Shown here: positions 17,148 through 26,011 of the stretch, piece by piece
Numbering within the stretch: the first letter of the stretch is position 1
Layout of the letters: each line of letters begins with the position of its first letter
Assembly (NCBI RefSeq): GCF_002483225.1
Contig: NZ_DLHL01000033.1
Coordinates: forward strand, 9,180-73,179
Reading direction: 5' to 3'
Source of the DNA: Gemmatimonas sp. UBA7669
Lineage (GTDB): Bacteria > Gemmatimonadota > Gemmatimonadetes > Gemmatimonadales > Gemmatimonadaceae
Length of the DNA: 64,000 bases
The notes under the pieces: generated by a model
The model's database searches: none
Told to the model about the DNA's origin: nothing
What the model saw: the letters and a program-made list of their open reading frames with translations, nothing else
Position numbers and translations under genes: made by a program

Positions 17148-19612
17148 CACTCCCACCCTCGTTCGAGTTTGGCCTGCGCGAGCACGAGCGTCTTGCGCCC
17201 GATCTCCTCGTCATCGAAATCGATGCGCACCTTGGTGTCGCGTCCGCTGCCCGTGATCTCGGCAATGGTGCCACTGCCGAACTTGGCATGCTTCACACGC
17301 TCGCCCGCACGCAACATCGGCTGGTCCTGCGACTCGTCTTCCGGCGCGTTGTCGACGGCGCGGCGATTGGGCGTGCTGAAGTTGGCCACCTTGGCCGAGC
17401 CGAAGCCTCCGCCCTGACTGGCCCCTCCACGTGTGCCATAACCCGATGATCCATAGCCCGAGGATCCGTAGCCCGACGAGCCAAATCCGGACGAGCCCGA
17501 CCCACTCCGTTGCCCCGCGCCGCCGGTTGCGCCGAACCCGCTGCTGCGACTCGCGCCACCGTATGAACCGAAGCTGCTGCCCGCGCTGCGTCCCTCCGAT
17601 CTCGCCCGCGCGGTGCGTCCGCGTTCTGCGAGCGAGGGCGTGATGACCTTGAGAAAGCGCGAGGGCATGGAGAACATGAGCTCGCCGTTCCGACGACGCT
17701 GTTCGGCGCAGGTGAGATAGAGCTTCTCCTCGGCACGCGTGATGCCCACGTAGAACAGCCGCCGTTCCTCCTCGAGCTGCGACGGGTCTTCGGCCGCGCG
17801 CGCGAGCGGAAAAAGTCCGTCTTCGAGCCCGCACACAAACACCACCGGGAACTCCAGCCCCTTGGCGTTGTGCATGGTCATGCATACCACGGCGTCGGCC
17901 GAGGGATCGAGCTTGTCCACACCGGCCACCAGCGTGGAGGACTGCAGGAAGTGATCGAGTGGGGTGAGCCCCACTTCCCCGCCCTCGTCGGCCACGACTT
18001 CGGCCGCGCCGGCGATGAGTTCGCGCACGTTGTCGATGCGCTCGATGCCTTCGGGGCCCTCGGCCTTCAGATGATCGGCGTACCGAATGGCCTGCACCAG
18101 ATCCCGCAGCAACTCGTCCACCGCCGCATCGACGGCGGCGGTGCGCAGGCGCTGCACCAGCGTGGTGAATTCGCTCAGGGCCGTACGCGCGGCCGGCCGC
18201 AGCGTGGCCAGCACATCGGTGCGCGTGGCCATGTCGAGCAGGGGCCGCGCCTCGGCTGCTGCCCGGTCGGCCAGCAACGCGAGCGTGGCCTCACCCAGCC
18301 CACGCTTGGGCACATTGACGGCGCGGCGGAAGGCTTCGTCGTCGGCGGGGTTGGCCACCAGCTTGAGGTAGGCCATGAGATCACGGATTTCGCGGCGATC
18401 GTAGAAGCGCACCGCGCCCACCAGGCGATACGGAATGTTGCGCCGACGAAAGCTGTCTTCGACCGCGCGCGATTGCGCGTTGGTGCGGTAGAGGACGGCG
18501 CAGTCGCGATAGCCCAGATCGGAGCGGGCCCGCCGCGCCATGATGGTTTCGGCAATGAAGTCTGCCTCGTCCCGTTCATCGAGCGCCTCGATGAGCGTGA
18601 CGGGTTCGCCGGCCGGCCGCGTGGCGCGCAGCGTCTTGCCGCGCCGTTCGGTGTTCTCGGCGATGACCACATTGGCCAGTGCCAGCACGTTGGGCGTGCT
18701 GCGGTAGTTCTCCTCGAGACGCACGATGCGCGCACCGGGAAAGTCGCGCTCGAAGTCGAGGATGTTGCGGATATCGGCGCCGCGCCAGCCATAGATGGAC
18801 TGGTCGTCGTCACCCACCACCATCACGTTGCGATGTGCGCCGCCGATGAGTTGCACGAAGCGATACTGCGCCGCGTTGGTGTCCTGATACTCATCCACCA
18901 GCACATAGCGGAAACGCTGCTGGTAGTGCGTGCGCAGACGCTCGTCGGTTTCGAGTGCGCGCACGGGCAGGACCAGCAGATCGTCGAAGGTGACGGCGTT
19001 GGCCTGCTGCAGCGCCGTTTCGAGATCGGTGTACACACCGGCCACGGCGGTGCTGAAGGTGTCGCGGGCCGTGCGCGCGTACTCACTGGGGGAGACGAGC
19101 GCATTCTTGGCGCCCGAGATGGCACTCAGTATGGCCTTGGGCGCAAACTGCGTGGGACTCAGGCGCCGCTTCTCCATCACGCGCTTGACGGCCCCGATGG
19201 TGTCGTCTTCGTCGTAGATGGTGAAGTTCTGTTCGCGGCCCACCAGTGGGGCCACGCCACGCAGCATGCGCGCGCCAAGGGCGTGGAAGGTGCCACACCA
19301 CATGCCCTTGGGCTCGTGGCCCAGATGCCTGGCGATGCGTTCGCGCATCTCGCCGGCGGCCTTGTTGGTGAACGTGACGGCGAGGATCTCATGCGGCGCC
19401 ACGTTGCGCGCCCCGATGAGTCGCGCAATGCGGGTGGTGAGCACGCGCGTCTTGCCCGAGCCGGCACCGGCCAGCACGAGCGCGGGCCCGTCGTCGTGGA
19501 ACACCGCTTCCCGCTGCCCCGGATTGAGGCCGCGTGTGATGTGGTCGAGGTCGAGAGCGGGTGCCGCTGGTGGCACCACGTCAAACAGGCTTCCGGTCCA
19601 TCCCGTGGTCAT
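17147..19612 (-). CDS. uvrD: ATP-dependent DNA helicase UvrD/PcrA
   Basis: This is a 3'-5' superfamily 1 helicase used in nucleotide excision and mismatch repair. The 821-residue protein has the Walker A AGAGSGKT at residues 49-56, the DEYQDTN motif II, QSIYGWRGAD motif III, and later VVFVCGLEDGLFPL and YVGITRAEEKLYLTCA. The C-terminal 150 residues contain a Gly/Ser/Tyr-rich stretch with tandem GSSGY units (about 17420-17530) and then a Tudor-like end (VKHAKFGSGTIAEI) that in PcrA contacts RNA polymerase. The repeat linker is longer than usual. It overlaps the kinase gene upstream by 4 bases and gatC downstream by 1 base. Confidence 0.95.
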   Translation of the reverse strand: MTTGWTGSLFDVVPPAAPALDLDHITRGLNPGQREAVFHDDGPALVLAGAGSGKTRVLTTRIARLIGARNVAPHEILAVTFTNKAAGEMRERIARHLGHEPKGMWCGTFHALGARMLRGVAPLVGREQNFTIYDEDDTIGAVKRVMEKRRLSPTQFAPKAILSAISGAKNALVSPSEYARTARDTFSTAVAGVYTDLETALQQANAVTFDDLLVLPVRALETDERLRTHYQQRFRYVLVDEYQDTNAAQYRFVQLIGGAHRNVMVVGDDDQSIYGWRGADIRNILDFERDFPGARIVRLEENYRSTPNVLALANVVIAENTERRGKTLRATRPAGEPVTLIEALDERDEADFIAETIMARRARSDLGYRDCAVLYRTNAQSRAVEDSFRRRNIPYRLVGAVRFYDRREIRDLMAYLKLVANPADDEAFRRAVNVPKRGLGEATLALLADRAAAEARPLLDMATRTDVLATLRPAARTALSEFTTLVQRLRTAAVDAAVDELLRDLVQAIRYADHLKAEGPEGIERIDNVRELIAGAAEVVADEGGEVGLTPLDHFLQSSTLVAGVDKLDPSADAVVCMTMHNAKGLEFPVVFVCGLEDGLFPLARAAEDPSQLEEERRLFYVGITRAEEKLYLTCAEQRRRNGELMFSMPSRFLKVITPSLAERGRTARARSEGRSAGSSFGSYGGASRSSGFGATGGAGQRSGSGSSGFGSSGYGSSGYGSSGYGTRGGASQGGGFGSAKVANFSTPNRRAVDNAPEDESQDQPMLRAGERVKHAKFGSGTIAEITGSGRDTKVRIDFDDEEIGRKTLVLAQAKLERGWE

Positions 19613-20766
19613 CCACGCAAGATAATGTCGAAGGCGGCGCCGCGGTCGGTGTCGGCCAGCAGCAATTGCCCCCCATGGTGCTCTTCCACGATGCGCCGCG
19701 CCAAGGACAGCCCGATGCCCCAGCCGCGATCCTTGGTGCTGAAGCCCGCATCGAAGATTCGGCGCCGCAAGTGCCGAGGGACGCCCGGACCATCGTCCTG
19801 CACACGAATGCGGACGCCCTCGGGCTCGGCGCGTGCAGAGATGACCACCTCACCATTCTTGCCGCCCAGAGCGTCCATGGCGTTCTTCACCAGCACCTCA
19901 AGCACCCACTCGAGCAGCACGGTGTCACCCGGCACCGTCACCGCCTCCTCGGGATGCTCACTGCGGATGCGTACGGTGCGCGCGAGTGTCGGCGCACGCA
20001 GGGCGAAGTACTCGGCGATACGGTCGACCATGGCGTTGCAGTCCACCTCATCGCGCCGTGGCGGCCGCCCGATGCGCTCGAAGCGATGCGACACCCGCTC
20101 GAGACGCTGCACATCCTGCTGCATGGCTGCCACGGCCCTCGTAGGTGTGGCACCGGTGACCGAGTCTTCGAGCAGTTCCAGCCAGCCCGCCATGGCGGAG
20201 AGCGGCGTGCCCAACTGGTGCGCCGCCTCGCGGGCCATGCCGGCCCACACCTTTTCGCGCTCGGCGCGGCCGCGCTCCACCAGCGCGTAAATGCCAAAGC
20301 CCACCAGCAGCACGATACCCACGGCCTGCAGCGCGGGAATGGTGCGCAGGCCAGCCACGACCTGGCTGTCGCCCAGGTGCACAGCACCGATGGCCGGCTC
20401 CACGATGGCCGGATTGCGCTTGTCGAGCTGCGCCACGAAGGCCCGCATGGCGGCTGTATCGCGGGTGATGTCCTCGGGGACGTTGGCACTGGCCGTGACC
20501 CGGCCACTGGGGTCGGTCACCACAATGGGCAGGCCCGACTCACGAATGGCGCGCGAGAGGTCAAAGAGTGCCACGGTGGGATCGGCGGTAGCACTCGTGT
20601 CCTGCAGCGCCTCGTAGATGCGCGCATACATGCGCGCCTGCACCGCCGCCTCCCGGCGCAGGGATGTCACCACCTGCTGCGTGTAGAGCACGTACCACGC
20701 CAGCAAACCCAGCACCCCAATGACAATGGCAATCACCGGCCATCGACGGCGTCGCAGGCGACTCAT
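19609..20766 (-). CDS. Membrane sensor histidine kinase (orphan)
   Basis: The 385-residue protein has two membrane segments (about residues 10-29 and 144-162) that flank an extracytoplasmic sensor region. The kinase core follows: H-box REAAHQLGTPLSAM with phospho-acceptor His183, N-box VLVKNAMDAL, G1 DDGPGVP and G2 GWGIGLSLARRIV. No response-regulator gene is adjacent; the nearest receiver (23267) is on the other strand 2.5 kb away. It precedes uvrD with a 4-base overlap, so the pair is co-transcribed, and a 57-base gap separates it from serS upstream. The signal it senses cannot be inferred. Confidence 0.88.
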   Translation of the reverse strand: MSRLRRRRWPVIAIVIGVLGLLAWYVLYTQQVVTSLRREAAVQARMYARIYEALQDTSATADPTVALFDLSRAIRESGLPIVVTDPSGRVTASANVPEDITRDTAAMRAFVAQLDKRNPAIVEPAIGAVHLGDSQVVAGLRTIPALQAVGIVLLVGFGIYALVERGRAEREKVWAGMAREAAHQLGTPLSAMAGWLELLEDSVTGATPTRAVAAMQQDVQRLERVSHRFERIGRPPRRDEVDCNAMVDRIAEYFALRAPTLARTVRIRSEHPEEAVTVPGDTVLLEWVLEVLVKNAMDALGGKNGEVVISARAEPEGVRIRVQDDGPGVPRHLRRRIFDAGFSTKDRGWGIGLSLARRIVEEHHGGQLLLADTDRGAAFDIILRG

Positions 20767-20823
20767 GGGTGCCGGATTGGAGGGGGGAGTGCGAGGGCGG
20801 GCGCGGACGGGACGCTGCAGACG

Positions 20824-22098
20824 TTACAGCGTCGCCCGTCCGAAATACGGTTGCAATGCGGCCGGCAGGCGCACCGTGCCGTCGGGCTGCTGGTGATGCT
20901 CGATGATGCTGGCGATGATGCGCGAGAAGGCGAGCGCCGAGCCATTGAGCGTGTGCACGAAGCGCGGCTTCTCACCGGCTGCCGGACGATAGCGGATGTT
21001 GGCCCGCCGCGCCTGGAAGTCGGTGAACACGCTGCAGCTCGAGACTTCGAGCCACTTGCCCACCGCCGGCGCGAACACCTCAAGGTCGTACGTCATGGCA
21101 CTCGAGAAGCCCGTGTCGCCCGCCGCGAGCAGCACGCGGCGATACGGCAACTCGAGACGCTCGAGCATCGTCTCCGCTTCGCGCGTGAGGCGCTCGAGTT
21201 CGTCGCGCGACGTTTCGGGCGTCGCGTAGCGCACCAGCTCCACCTTGTCGAACTGGTGAACCCGCAGGAGACCGCGCGTGTCCTTGCCGGCCGACCCCGC
21301 CTCGCGGCGGAAGCAGGGGCTGTACGCGCAGAGGCCACGCGGCAAATCCGCCGCCTCGAGGATTTCGTCGCGATACAGGTTGGTCACGGGCACTTCGGCC
21401 GTCGGGATGAGGAACATGCCCTCCTCGTTGAGGGCGTACATGTCGTCCTCGAACTTGGGCAACTGGCCCGTACCTGTCATGGTCGCGCGATTGACGACCA
21501 CCGGCACCCACACTTCCTCGTAGCCATGCTCACCGGTGTGCACGTCGAGCATCATGTTCATGAGCGCGCGCACGAGCTTGGCACCGGCGCCGCGATAGAC
21601 GATGAAGCCCGAGCCCGCCACCTTGGCGCCGCGTGGCAAATCGATGATGCCCAGTTCAGCGCCCTTGTCCCAATGCGGCACCAGCGAGGCCCCGTCTTCA
21701 CGCGGTGTGCCCCAGCTCGACACCACCCGATTGTTGGACTCGTCGCCCTCCGGCACCTCGGGGAGCGTGATGTTGGGCAACTCGTACAGCAGCTGCTGCA
21801 CGGCCTCTTCGGCCGCCGTGCGCCGCGCCTCGAGCGCCGCAATGGACTCGCCCACGGCACGACCAGCCGCAATGAGCTCGCTGGCGTCTTCACCGGCCTT
21901 GCGGCGCTGCGCGACCTCCTGCGTGATGCGATTGCGCTGGGCCTGCTGCGCTTCCACTTCGGTAATCGCGGCCCGGCGCTCCTTCTCGAGCGCGTCCGCC
22001 CGATCGAGCACGGGCGCGAGCTCCTCGAGCCTCCCGCGGCGGCGCATGCCTTCGCGCAGATGATCAAGCTGATCGCGCAGCAGTCGAATGTCGTGCAT
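20824..22098 (-). CDS. serS: Serine--tRNA ligase
   Basis: SerRS charges tRNA-Ser with serine. I chose the ATG at 22096-22098 (MHDIRLLRDQLDHLREGM), which fits the family N-terminus; the open frame extends 32 codons further but that part is not conserved. The 424-residue protein has the N-terminal coiled-coil tRNA-binding arm (about residues 30-100) and class II motifs: motif 2 SPCFRREAGSAGKDTRG and motif 3 NGSALAFSRIIASIIEHHQ. Two tRNA-Ser genes occur 38 kb away in this window. Confidence 0.96.
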   Translation of the reverse strand: MHDIRLLRDQLDHLREGMRRRGRLEELAPVLDRADALEKERRAAITEVEAQQAQRNRITQEVAQRRKAGEDASELIAAGRAVGESIAALEARRTAAEEAVQQLLYELPNITLPEVPEGDESNNRVVSSWGTPREDGASLVPHWDKGAELGIIDLPRGAKVAGSGFIVYRGAGAKLVRALMNMMLDVHTGEHGYEEVWVPVVVNRATMTGTGQLPKFEDDMYALNEEGMFLIPTAEVPVTNLYRDEILEAADLPRGLCAYSPCFRREAGSAGKDTRGLLRVHQFDKVELVRYATPETSRDELERLTREAETMLERLELPYRRVLLAAGDTGFSSAMTYDLEVFAPAVGKWLEVSSCSVFTDFQARRANIRYRPAAGEKPRFVHTLNGSALAFSRIIASIIEHHQQPDGTVRLPAALQPYFGRATL

Positions 22099-22151
22099 GA
22101 TGAGCGGGGTTACGCGGTCGAAGTATGGACCAGTGTGACGGGGTGTCGCGA

Positions 22152-22778
22152 TCAGTTCCGGGGCAGGCCTTCGGTCAACGCCCGATAGCCGCAATTGCGA
22201 TTGGTGAGCGAACGCACGACGAGGCGGCGTTCAGCGACGATGATGCTGTCCACCACGAGCTTGGCGTAGAGCGGATCACCGAGGAAGCAACCGCCGCCCT
22301 GCACCTGCACGAGCACCGTCTCGCCGACTCCCACCACGAGGGAGGTGTCGGGACGGAACCCGGTCGTGGGCGCACGCTCCATGGCCGTGAAGGACGCGTC
22401 GCTCGTGCGCAGGCCCAGCGAGGGCGCGCCGGCAGGCGGCAACGGCACCACGACCCGCACTGGCACGAGGGATACGCGGTTGTTCGCCGTGAGGTCGAAG
22501 GCCATGTCAAAGTTCACGGCGCCGTTGGACAGGATCTGCGGGCGCTCGAGTGACTCGGTCGTGAAGCGGTAGGCCGCCGGCAAGGCCGGCGACGTGCCCG
22601 ACATGGCGTACACGGAGTACGTGCGGATGACGTTTTCCGTGGTGGCCGGCGAGAGCAGGTTGTTGTCGCCACCGCAGGCGCCAAGCGCGCTCACTGTGAC
22701 ACAGGCCACCAGAAATGACAGGGCGCGCCGAGCGAGGCGGGGCGCGCCGAAGGCGAAACTGGACAACTGGATCCCCAT
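22152..22778 (-). CDS. Putative lipoprotein, unknown function
   Basis: The 208-residue product has a basic N-terminus, a hydrophobic stretch and a lipobox (LGAC, Cys35), so it should be a lipoprotein of the cell envelope. The mature part is rich in beta-forming residues and has two later Cys (GGGCFLGD and NRNCGYR) that could pair. I find no family. The start ATG at 22776-22778 is supported by a promoter ending about 34 bases upstream. The frame stays open further upstream but crosses that promoter. serS starts 53 bases after its stop. Confidence 0.7.
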   Translation of the reverse strand: MGIQLSSFAFGAPRLARRALSFLVACVTVSALGACGGDNNLLSPATTENVIRTYSVYAMSGTSPALPAAYRFTTESLERPQILSNGAVNFDMAFDLTANNRVSLVPVRVVVPLPPAGAPSLGLRTSDASFTAMERAPTTGFRPDTSLVVGVGETVLVQVQGGGCFLGDPLYAKLVVDSIIVAERRLVVRSLTNRNCGYRALTEGLPRN

Positions 22779-22818
22779 GGGAATTCTCGAGAGTGAACCG
22801 ACTGGTTCAGCGATGTGG

Positions 22819-22847
22819 ACGATACCCCCCAACTCCTGTCGGGGCAA
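22819..22847 (-). promoter_or_regulatory. Promoter for the lipoprotein gene (and perhaps serS)
   Basis: On the minus strand a -35 TTGCCC (22842-22847) lies 17 bases from a -10 TATCGT (22819-22824), giving a transcription start near 22812 and a leader of about 34 bases before the lipoprotein ATG. It sits in the divergent region shared with the roadblock gene. Confidence 0.5.
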
Positions 22848-22907
22848 GCGCTTCGGCCGTTTGAATGGTCGCTTGACTTCATCTGCCGCGTGCGGCAGCG
22901 TTCCGCC

Positions 22908-23261
22908 ATGCCCACCATTCGCGATCTTGTCACCGCCCTGCGTCGCCGCGACGGGGTGGACGCTGCCATCGTGCTGGGTCGCGATGGCCTGTTGATCGAC
23001 GGGGCCAGCTCGGCCCCGCTCGATCCCGAGGGCCTCGCGGTCCATGTGCCGCCCCTGGTGCACGCCGCGCAAGAGCTGGGCGTGTTTGCGCAGCGTGGCA
23101 CGTTGGGACTGACCGTCCTGGAATACGACCGCGGCCCGGTGGTCGTGGCGCCCCTGTCCAGCGACGCCTACCTGCTCGTGGCCCTGCAACCCTCCGCCAA
23201 TCTGGCTGCCCTGCTCTTCGAGTTGCGTCGCCATCGTTCGCAGATTTCCGCCCTCGTCTGA
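22908..23261 (+). CDS. Roadblock/LC7-domain protein
   Basis: The 117-residue protein has the roadblock/LC7 pattern: an N-terminal helix (TIRDLVTALRRRDGVDAA), a strand pair with VLGRDGLLIDG, a long central helix, and YLLVALQPSANLAALLFELRR at the end. Roadblock proteins such as MglB act as GTPase-activating partners of small Ras-like GTPases. No GTPase is adjacent; instead a receiver-domain gene follows after 5 bases, and the pair is probably co-expressed. I chose the ATG at 22908; upstream codons lie over a promoter for the opposite gene. Confidence 0.75.
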   Translation: MPTIRDLVTALRRRDGVDAAIVLGRDGLLIDGASSAPLDPEGLAVHVPPLVHAAQELGVFAQRGTLGLTVLEYDRGPVVVAPLSSDAYLLVALQPSANLAALLFELRRHRSQISALV

Positions 23262-23266
23262 CGGCG

Positions 23267-23662
23267 ATGGCCACCATCCTCGTGGTGGAGGACGAGCCGC
23301 ACATCGGCCGCATCATTCGAACCCGCCTCGAGCAGGAGGGTTTCCACGTCGAGGTAGCGGAGACCGGGGTTGAAGCGCTGGATCGTCTGGCCCTGATGCC
23401 CGAGACGGCCTTGATCGTCCTCGATCTGATGCTGCCGGTGCTTTCGGGTGTGCAGGTGCTGCATGCCGTGCGCCACGATCCCCGGCTGCATCGCCTACCC
23501 TGCATCGTGCTCACGGCCGCCGGACAGGACGAGCAGCTGCGTGAGGTCGAAGCACTGGGCGTGTTCGACATCATGACCAAGCCGTTCAGTCCCCGCCGTC
23601 TGGCCGCCCGTGTTCAGGAGTGCCTCGCCCAGGCCATTCCCGCCCCTTCTCTCTCCGAATGA
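23267..23662 (+). CDS. Single-domain response regulator (CheY-like)
   Basis: The 131-residue protein is a stand-alone receiver domain: acidic cluster VVEDE at residues 6-10, phospho-acceptor Asp53 in VLDLMLPVLSG, the conserved Thr/Ala region IVLTAAGQ and the Lys in MTKPFSP. It has no output domain. It lies between a roadblock protein and mannose-1-phosphate guanylyltransferase, with the latter start codon overlapping its stop (ATGA). Its output is likely protein-protein interaction. Its partner kinase is not identifiable from the window. Confidence 0.88.
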   Translation: MATILVVEDEPHIGRIIRTRLEQEGFHVEVAETGVEALDRLALMPETALIVLDLMLPVLSGVQVLHAVRHDPRLHRLPCIVLTAAGQDEQLREVEALGVFDIMTKPFSPRRLAARVQECLAQAIPAPSLSE

Positions 23663-24699
23663 CAAACGTGACGCGTTGGAACGTGGTGCTGGCCGGTGGT
23701 ATCGGCTCGCGCTTCTGGCCGCTCTCCACTCCCGAGCGACCCAAGCAGCTGCTGCCGCTGGTCACCGATCAGCCCATGCTGCGCGATACACTCGACCGCC
23801 TGCGCGACTCGGCCCCCCCGGAGCGCACGCTGGTGCTCACCAATGCCTCGCTGCGTGATGCGGTACTGGCCATGGAGCCGTCGCTGCCGCCGGAGAATGT
23901 GATTGCCGAGCCACGCCCGGCGGGTACCTGTGCGGCATTGGCCTGGGCCGCGCGTTGCATTGCGGCGCGCAGCGGTCCCGAGGCCGTCATGGTTTGCACG
24001 CATGCCGACTGGTCCATTGGCGATGTGGCGGCGTTCAGCGCTACACTCGATCGTGCGGCACAGTTGGCCGCGAGCCGCCAAGCGCTGGTGACGGTGGGCA
24101 TTGTCCCCTCGCGTCCCGATCCGGGGTTTGGCTACATCCAGCCCGGTGACGACGTGGGCGATGGTGCGCGGCGCGTGGCGCGCTTTGCCGAGAAGCCCGA
24201 TCGGGCCACGGCCGAACGCATGCTGGCAGCAGGCTATCTGTGGAACTCGGGCATCTTTGCATGGCGTGTGGGCGATTTGCTCGAGGAGATTCGTGCGCTC
24301 ACCCCCGAAGTGCAGCCGGCACTCGAAGCGGCCGGTGACGATCTCGCGACGTTCTTTGCGCAGGTGCAGTCCATCGCCATTGATGTTGGTGTACTGGAGC
24401 GCAGCCAGCGCGTGCTGGTGTTGCCCGGGCAGTTCGGCTGGGACGACGTGGGCACCTGGGCCGCACTGCATCGTGTGCGTCGCAAGGATGCCAACGACAA
24501 CGCCCTGCACGGCGCGGTGTTTGCGCTCAAGGCGGCGGGCAATGTGGTGCACGCCGAGGACACACAGGTCGTGCTCTACGGGGTGCAGGATCTGGTGGTG
24601 GTGGCGCGCCACGGCCTCACCATGGTGACGACGCGCGAGCAGGCGGCCGATCTCAAGACGCTGCTGGACGCGCTGCCCTCCGACGTGCGTGGCGCCTGA
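23659..24699 (+). CDS. manC: Mannose-1-phosphate guanylyltransferase
   Basis: This enzyme makes GDP-mannose from GTP and mannose-1-phosphate for polysaccharide and glycan synthesis. The 346-residue protein begins with the nucleotidyltransferase signature VVLAGGIGSRFWPLS and contains TPERPKQLLPL, AEPRPAGTCAA, FAEKPDRATAERML and GYLWNSGIFAWR. It lacks the C-terminal isomerase domain of type II PMI-GMP enzymes. I chose the ATG at 23659, which overlaps the stop of the receiver gene; the frame is open for 13 more codons upstream within that gene. Confidence 0.92.
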   Translation: MTNVTRWNVVLAGGIGSRFWPLSTPERPKQLLPLVTDQPMLRDTLDRLRDSAPPERTLVLTNASLRDAVLAMEPSLPPENVIAEPRPAGTCAALAWAARCIAARSGPEAVMVCTHADWSIGDVAAFSATLDRAAQLAASRQALVTVGIVPSRPDPGFGYIQPGDDVGDGARRVARFAEKPDRATAERMLAAGYLWNSGIFAWRVGDLLEEIRALTPEVQPALEAAGDDLATFFAQVQSIAIDVGVLERSQRVLVLPGQFGWDDVGTWAALHRVRRKDANDNALHGAVFALKAAGNVVHAEDTQVVLYGVQDLVVVARHGLTMVTTREQAADLKTLLDALPSDVRGA

Positions 24700-24700
24700 C

Positions 24701-25960
24701 ATGAGCGCGCTCCTGCTTGTTGACGACGAGGTGGCGCGCGGGTTCGAGCCCTTTGCCACGTCGCGTCCAGGCGGTGAGCTGCGCGTAGGGGCGTTGTTGC
24801 TGCGCGAGCGCTGGACGACAGTATTCGGGGTGAACGCCGAGTCCGTGGCGTTTGTGAGCGCGGCACATTTGCAGGGGTTTGCCGAGTTCGATGCGGCGCC
24901 GTGCTGCCCGGATGTGTCGGCGTGGCTTCGGGAGACCGGCACCGACGACGTGTGGGTGGTGAACACGCGAGCCGTTCCCATGCTGGATGTCGCGCTGCCT
25001 GGAACGGCGACGACGCTGCACATTGGAGGTCGCGTCGCGGCCATTCGCCTGTCGGCGTCGGAAGCGGCCGGGCACGAGCTCGCACTGCGCGCGGGCACGT
25101 GGCCGTTTGCGGAACGCCCTGCAACTCAGGCGCACGACATCGATGGCGTGTGGCTCGACGCCGTATGGGACATTGTGCGCCATGTGGTGGCCCTCCTGCA
25201 ACGGGACATCCCGCATCTCGCCGCGCGGGCTGAGGCCACGCGCCTCGAACCGTCACACGCGAGCATCGTGGTGAGCGGTCCGCATGCGGTGTGGGTGGAA
25301 GACGAGGTCGTGGTGGAGCCCATGGCCTACTTCGATACGTCGTCGGGGCCCGTGCTGCTTCGGCGCGGCACGCGCGTGCAGGCATTCACGCGCATGGTGG
25401 GGCCGTGTTACGTGGGTGAACATTGCACGCTGTCCACCGATCGCATTGCGGCGAGCGCCATTGGCGAGCATTGCCGCGTGCATGGTGAACTGTCCACGTC
25501 GGTGCTGATTGGGCACAGCAACAAGAGCCACGATGGCTTTGTGGGCCACTCGGTGCTGGGGCGTTGGGTGAATCTCGGTGCGGGCACCATCACCAGCAAT
25601 CTCAAGAACACCTACGGCCCAGTGGCACTCTGGACGCCGTCCGGTGCGCGTGATACGGGCCTGCAGTTTCTCGGCACCTGTTTCGGGGATCACGCCAAAA
25701 CGGGCATTGGTTTGTGCCTGACAACGGGCTGCGTGATTGGTACGGGTGCCAACGTGTTCGAACACATGCCGCCCAAGGCCGTGGCCCCCTTTGCCTGGGG
25801 CAGCACGCCGCCCTACGCCACGCATGCCGTGGACAAGTTCCTCGATACGGCCGCGCGCATGATGGCGCGGCGTGAGGTGGTATTGAGTGCGGCGCAGCGC
25901 GCGTGGTGGGCGACGGTGCATGCCTATGCGGCGGCCGATGCGCGCTGGCCGCGGGGCTGA
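24701..25960 (+). CDS. Sugar nucleotidyltransferase-like protein with left-handed beta-helix domain
   Basis: The 419-residue protein starts 1 base after the previous stop. It has an N-terminal region resembling a degenerate nucleotidyltransferase (LLLVDDE, then ELRVGALLLRERW), and a C-terminal half with hexapeptide-repeat character as in GlmU-type acyltransferases: VEPMAYFDTSSGPVLL, VGPCYVGEHCTL, HSVLGRWVNLGAGTITSNLKNTYG. The last phrase is the GlmU-like motif. Proteins of this shape are called GlmU-family or glucose-1-phosphate thymidylyltransferase-like, often encoded near sugar-nucleotide genes as here. The canonical GxGxR nucleotide loop is missing from the N-terminus, so it may be only an acyltransferase or regulatory protein. 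Confidence 0.72.
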   Translation: MSALLLVDDEVARGFEPFATSRPGGELRVGALLLRERWTTVFGVNAESVAFVSAAHLQGFAEFDAAPCCPDVSAWLRETGTDDVWVVNTRAVPMLDVALPGTATTLHIGGRVAAIRLSASEAAGHELALRAGTWPFAERPATQAHDIDGVWLDAVWDIVRHVVALLQRDIPHLAARAEATRLEPSHASIVVSGPHAVWVEDEVVVEPMAYFDTSSGPVLLRRGTRVQAFTRMVGPCYVGEHCTLSTDRIAASAIGEHCRVHGELSTSVLIGHSNKSHDGFVGHSVLGRWVNLGAGTITSNLKNTYGPVALWTPSGARDTGLQFLGTCFGDHAKTGIGLCLTTGCVIGTGANVFEHMPPKAVAPFAWGSTPPYATHAVDKFLDTAARMMARREVVLSAAQRAWWATVHAYAAADARWPRG

Positions 25961-26011
25961 TGTGGACGTGCGGTGTGCGTGGGCGATACGTGAGATGCGT
26001 GAGATGCGTTC

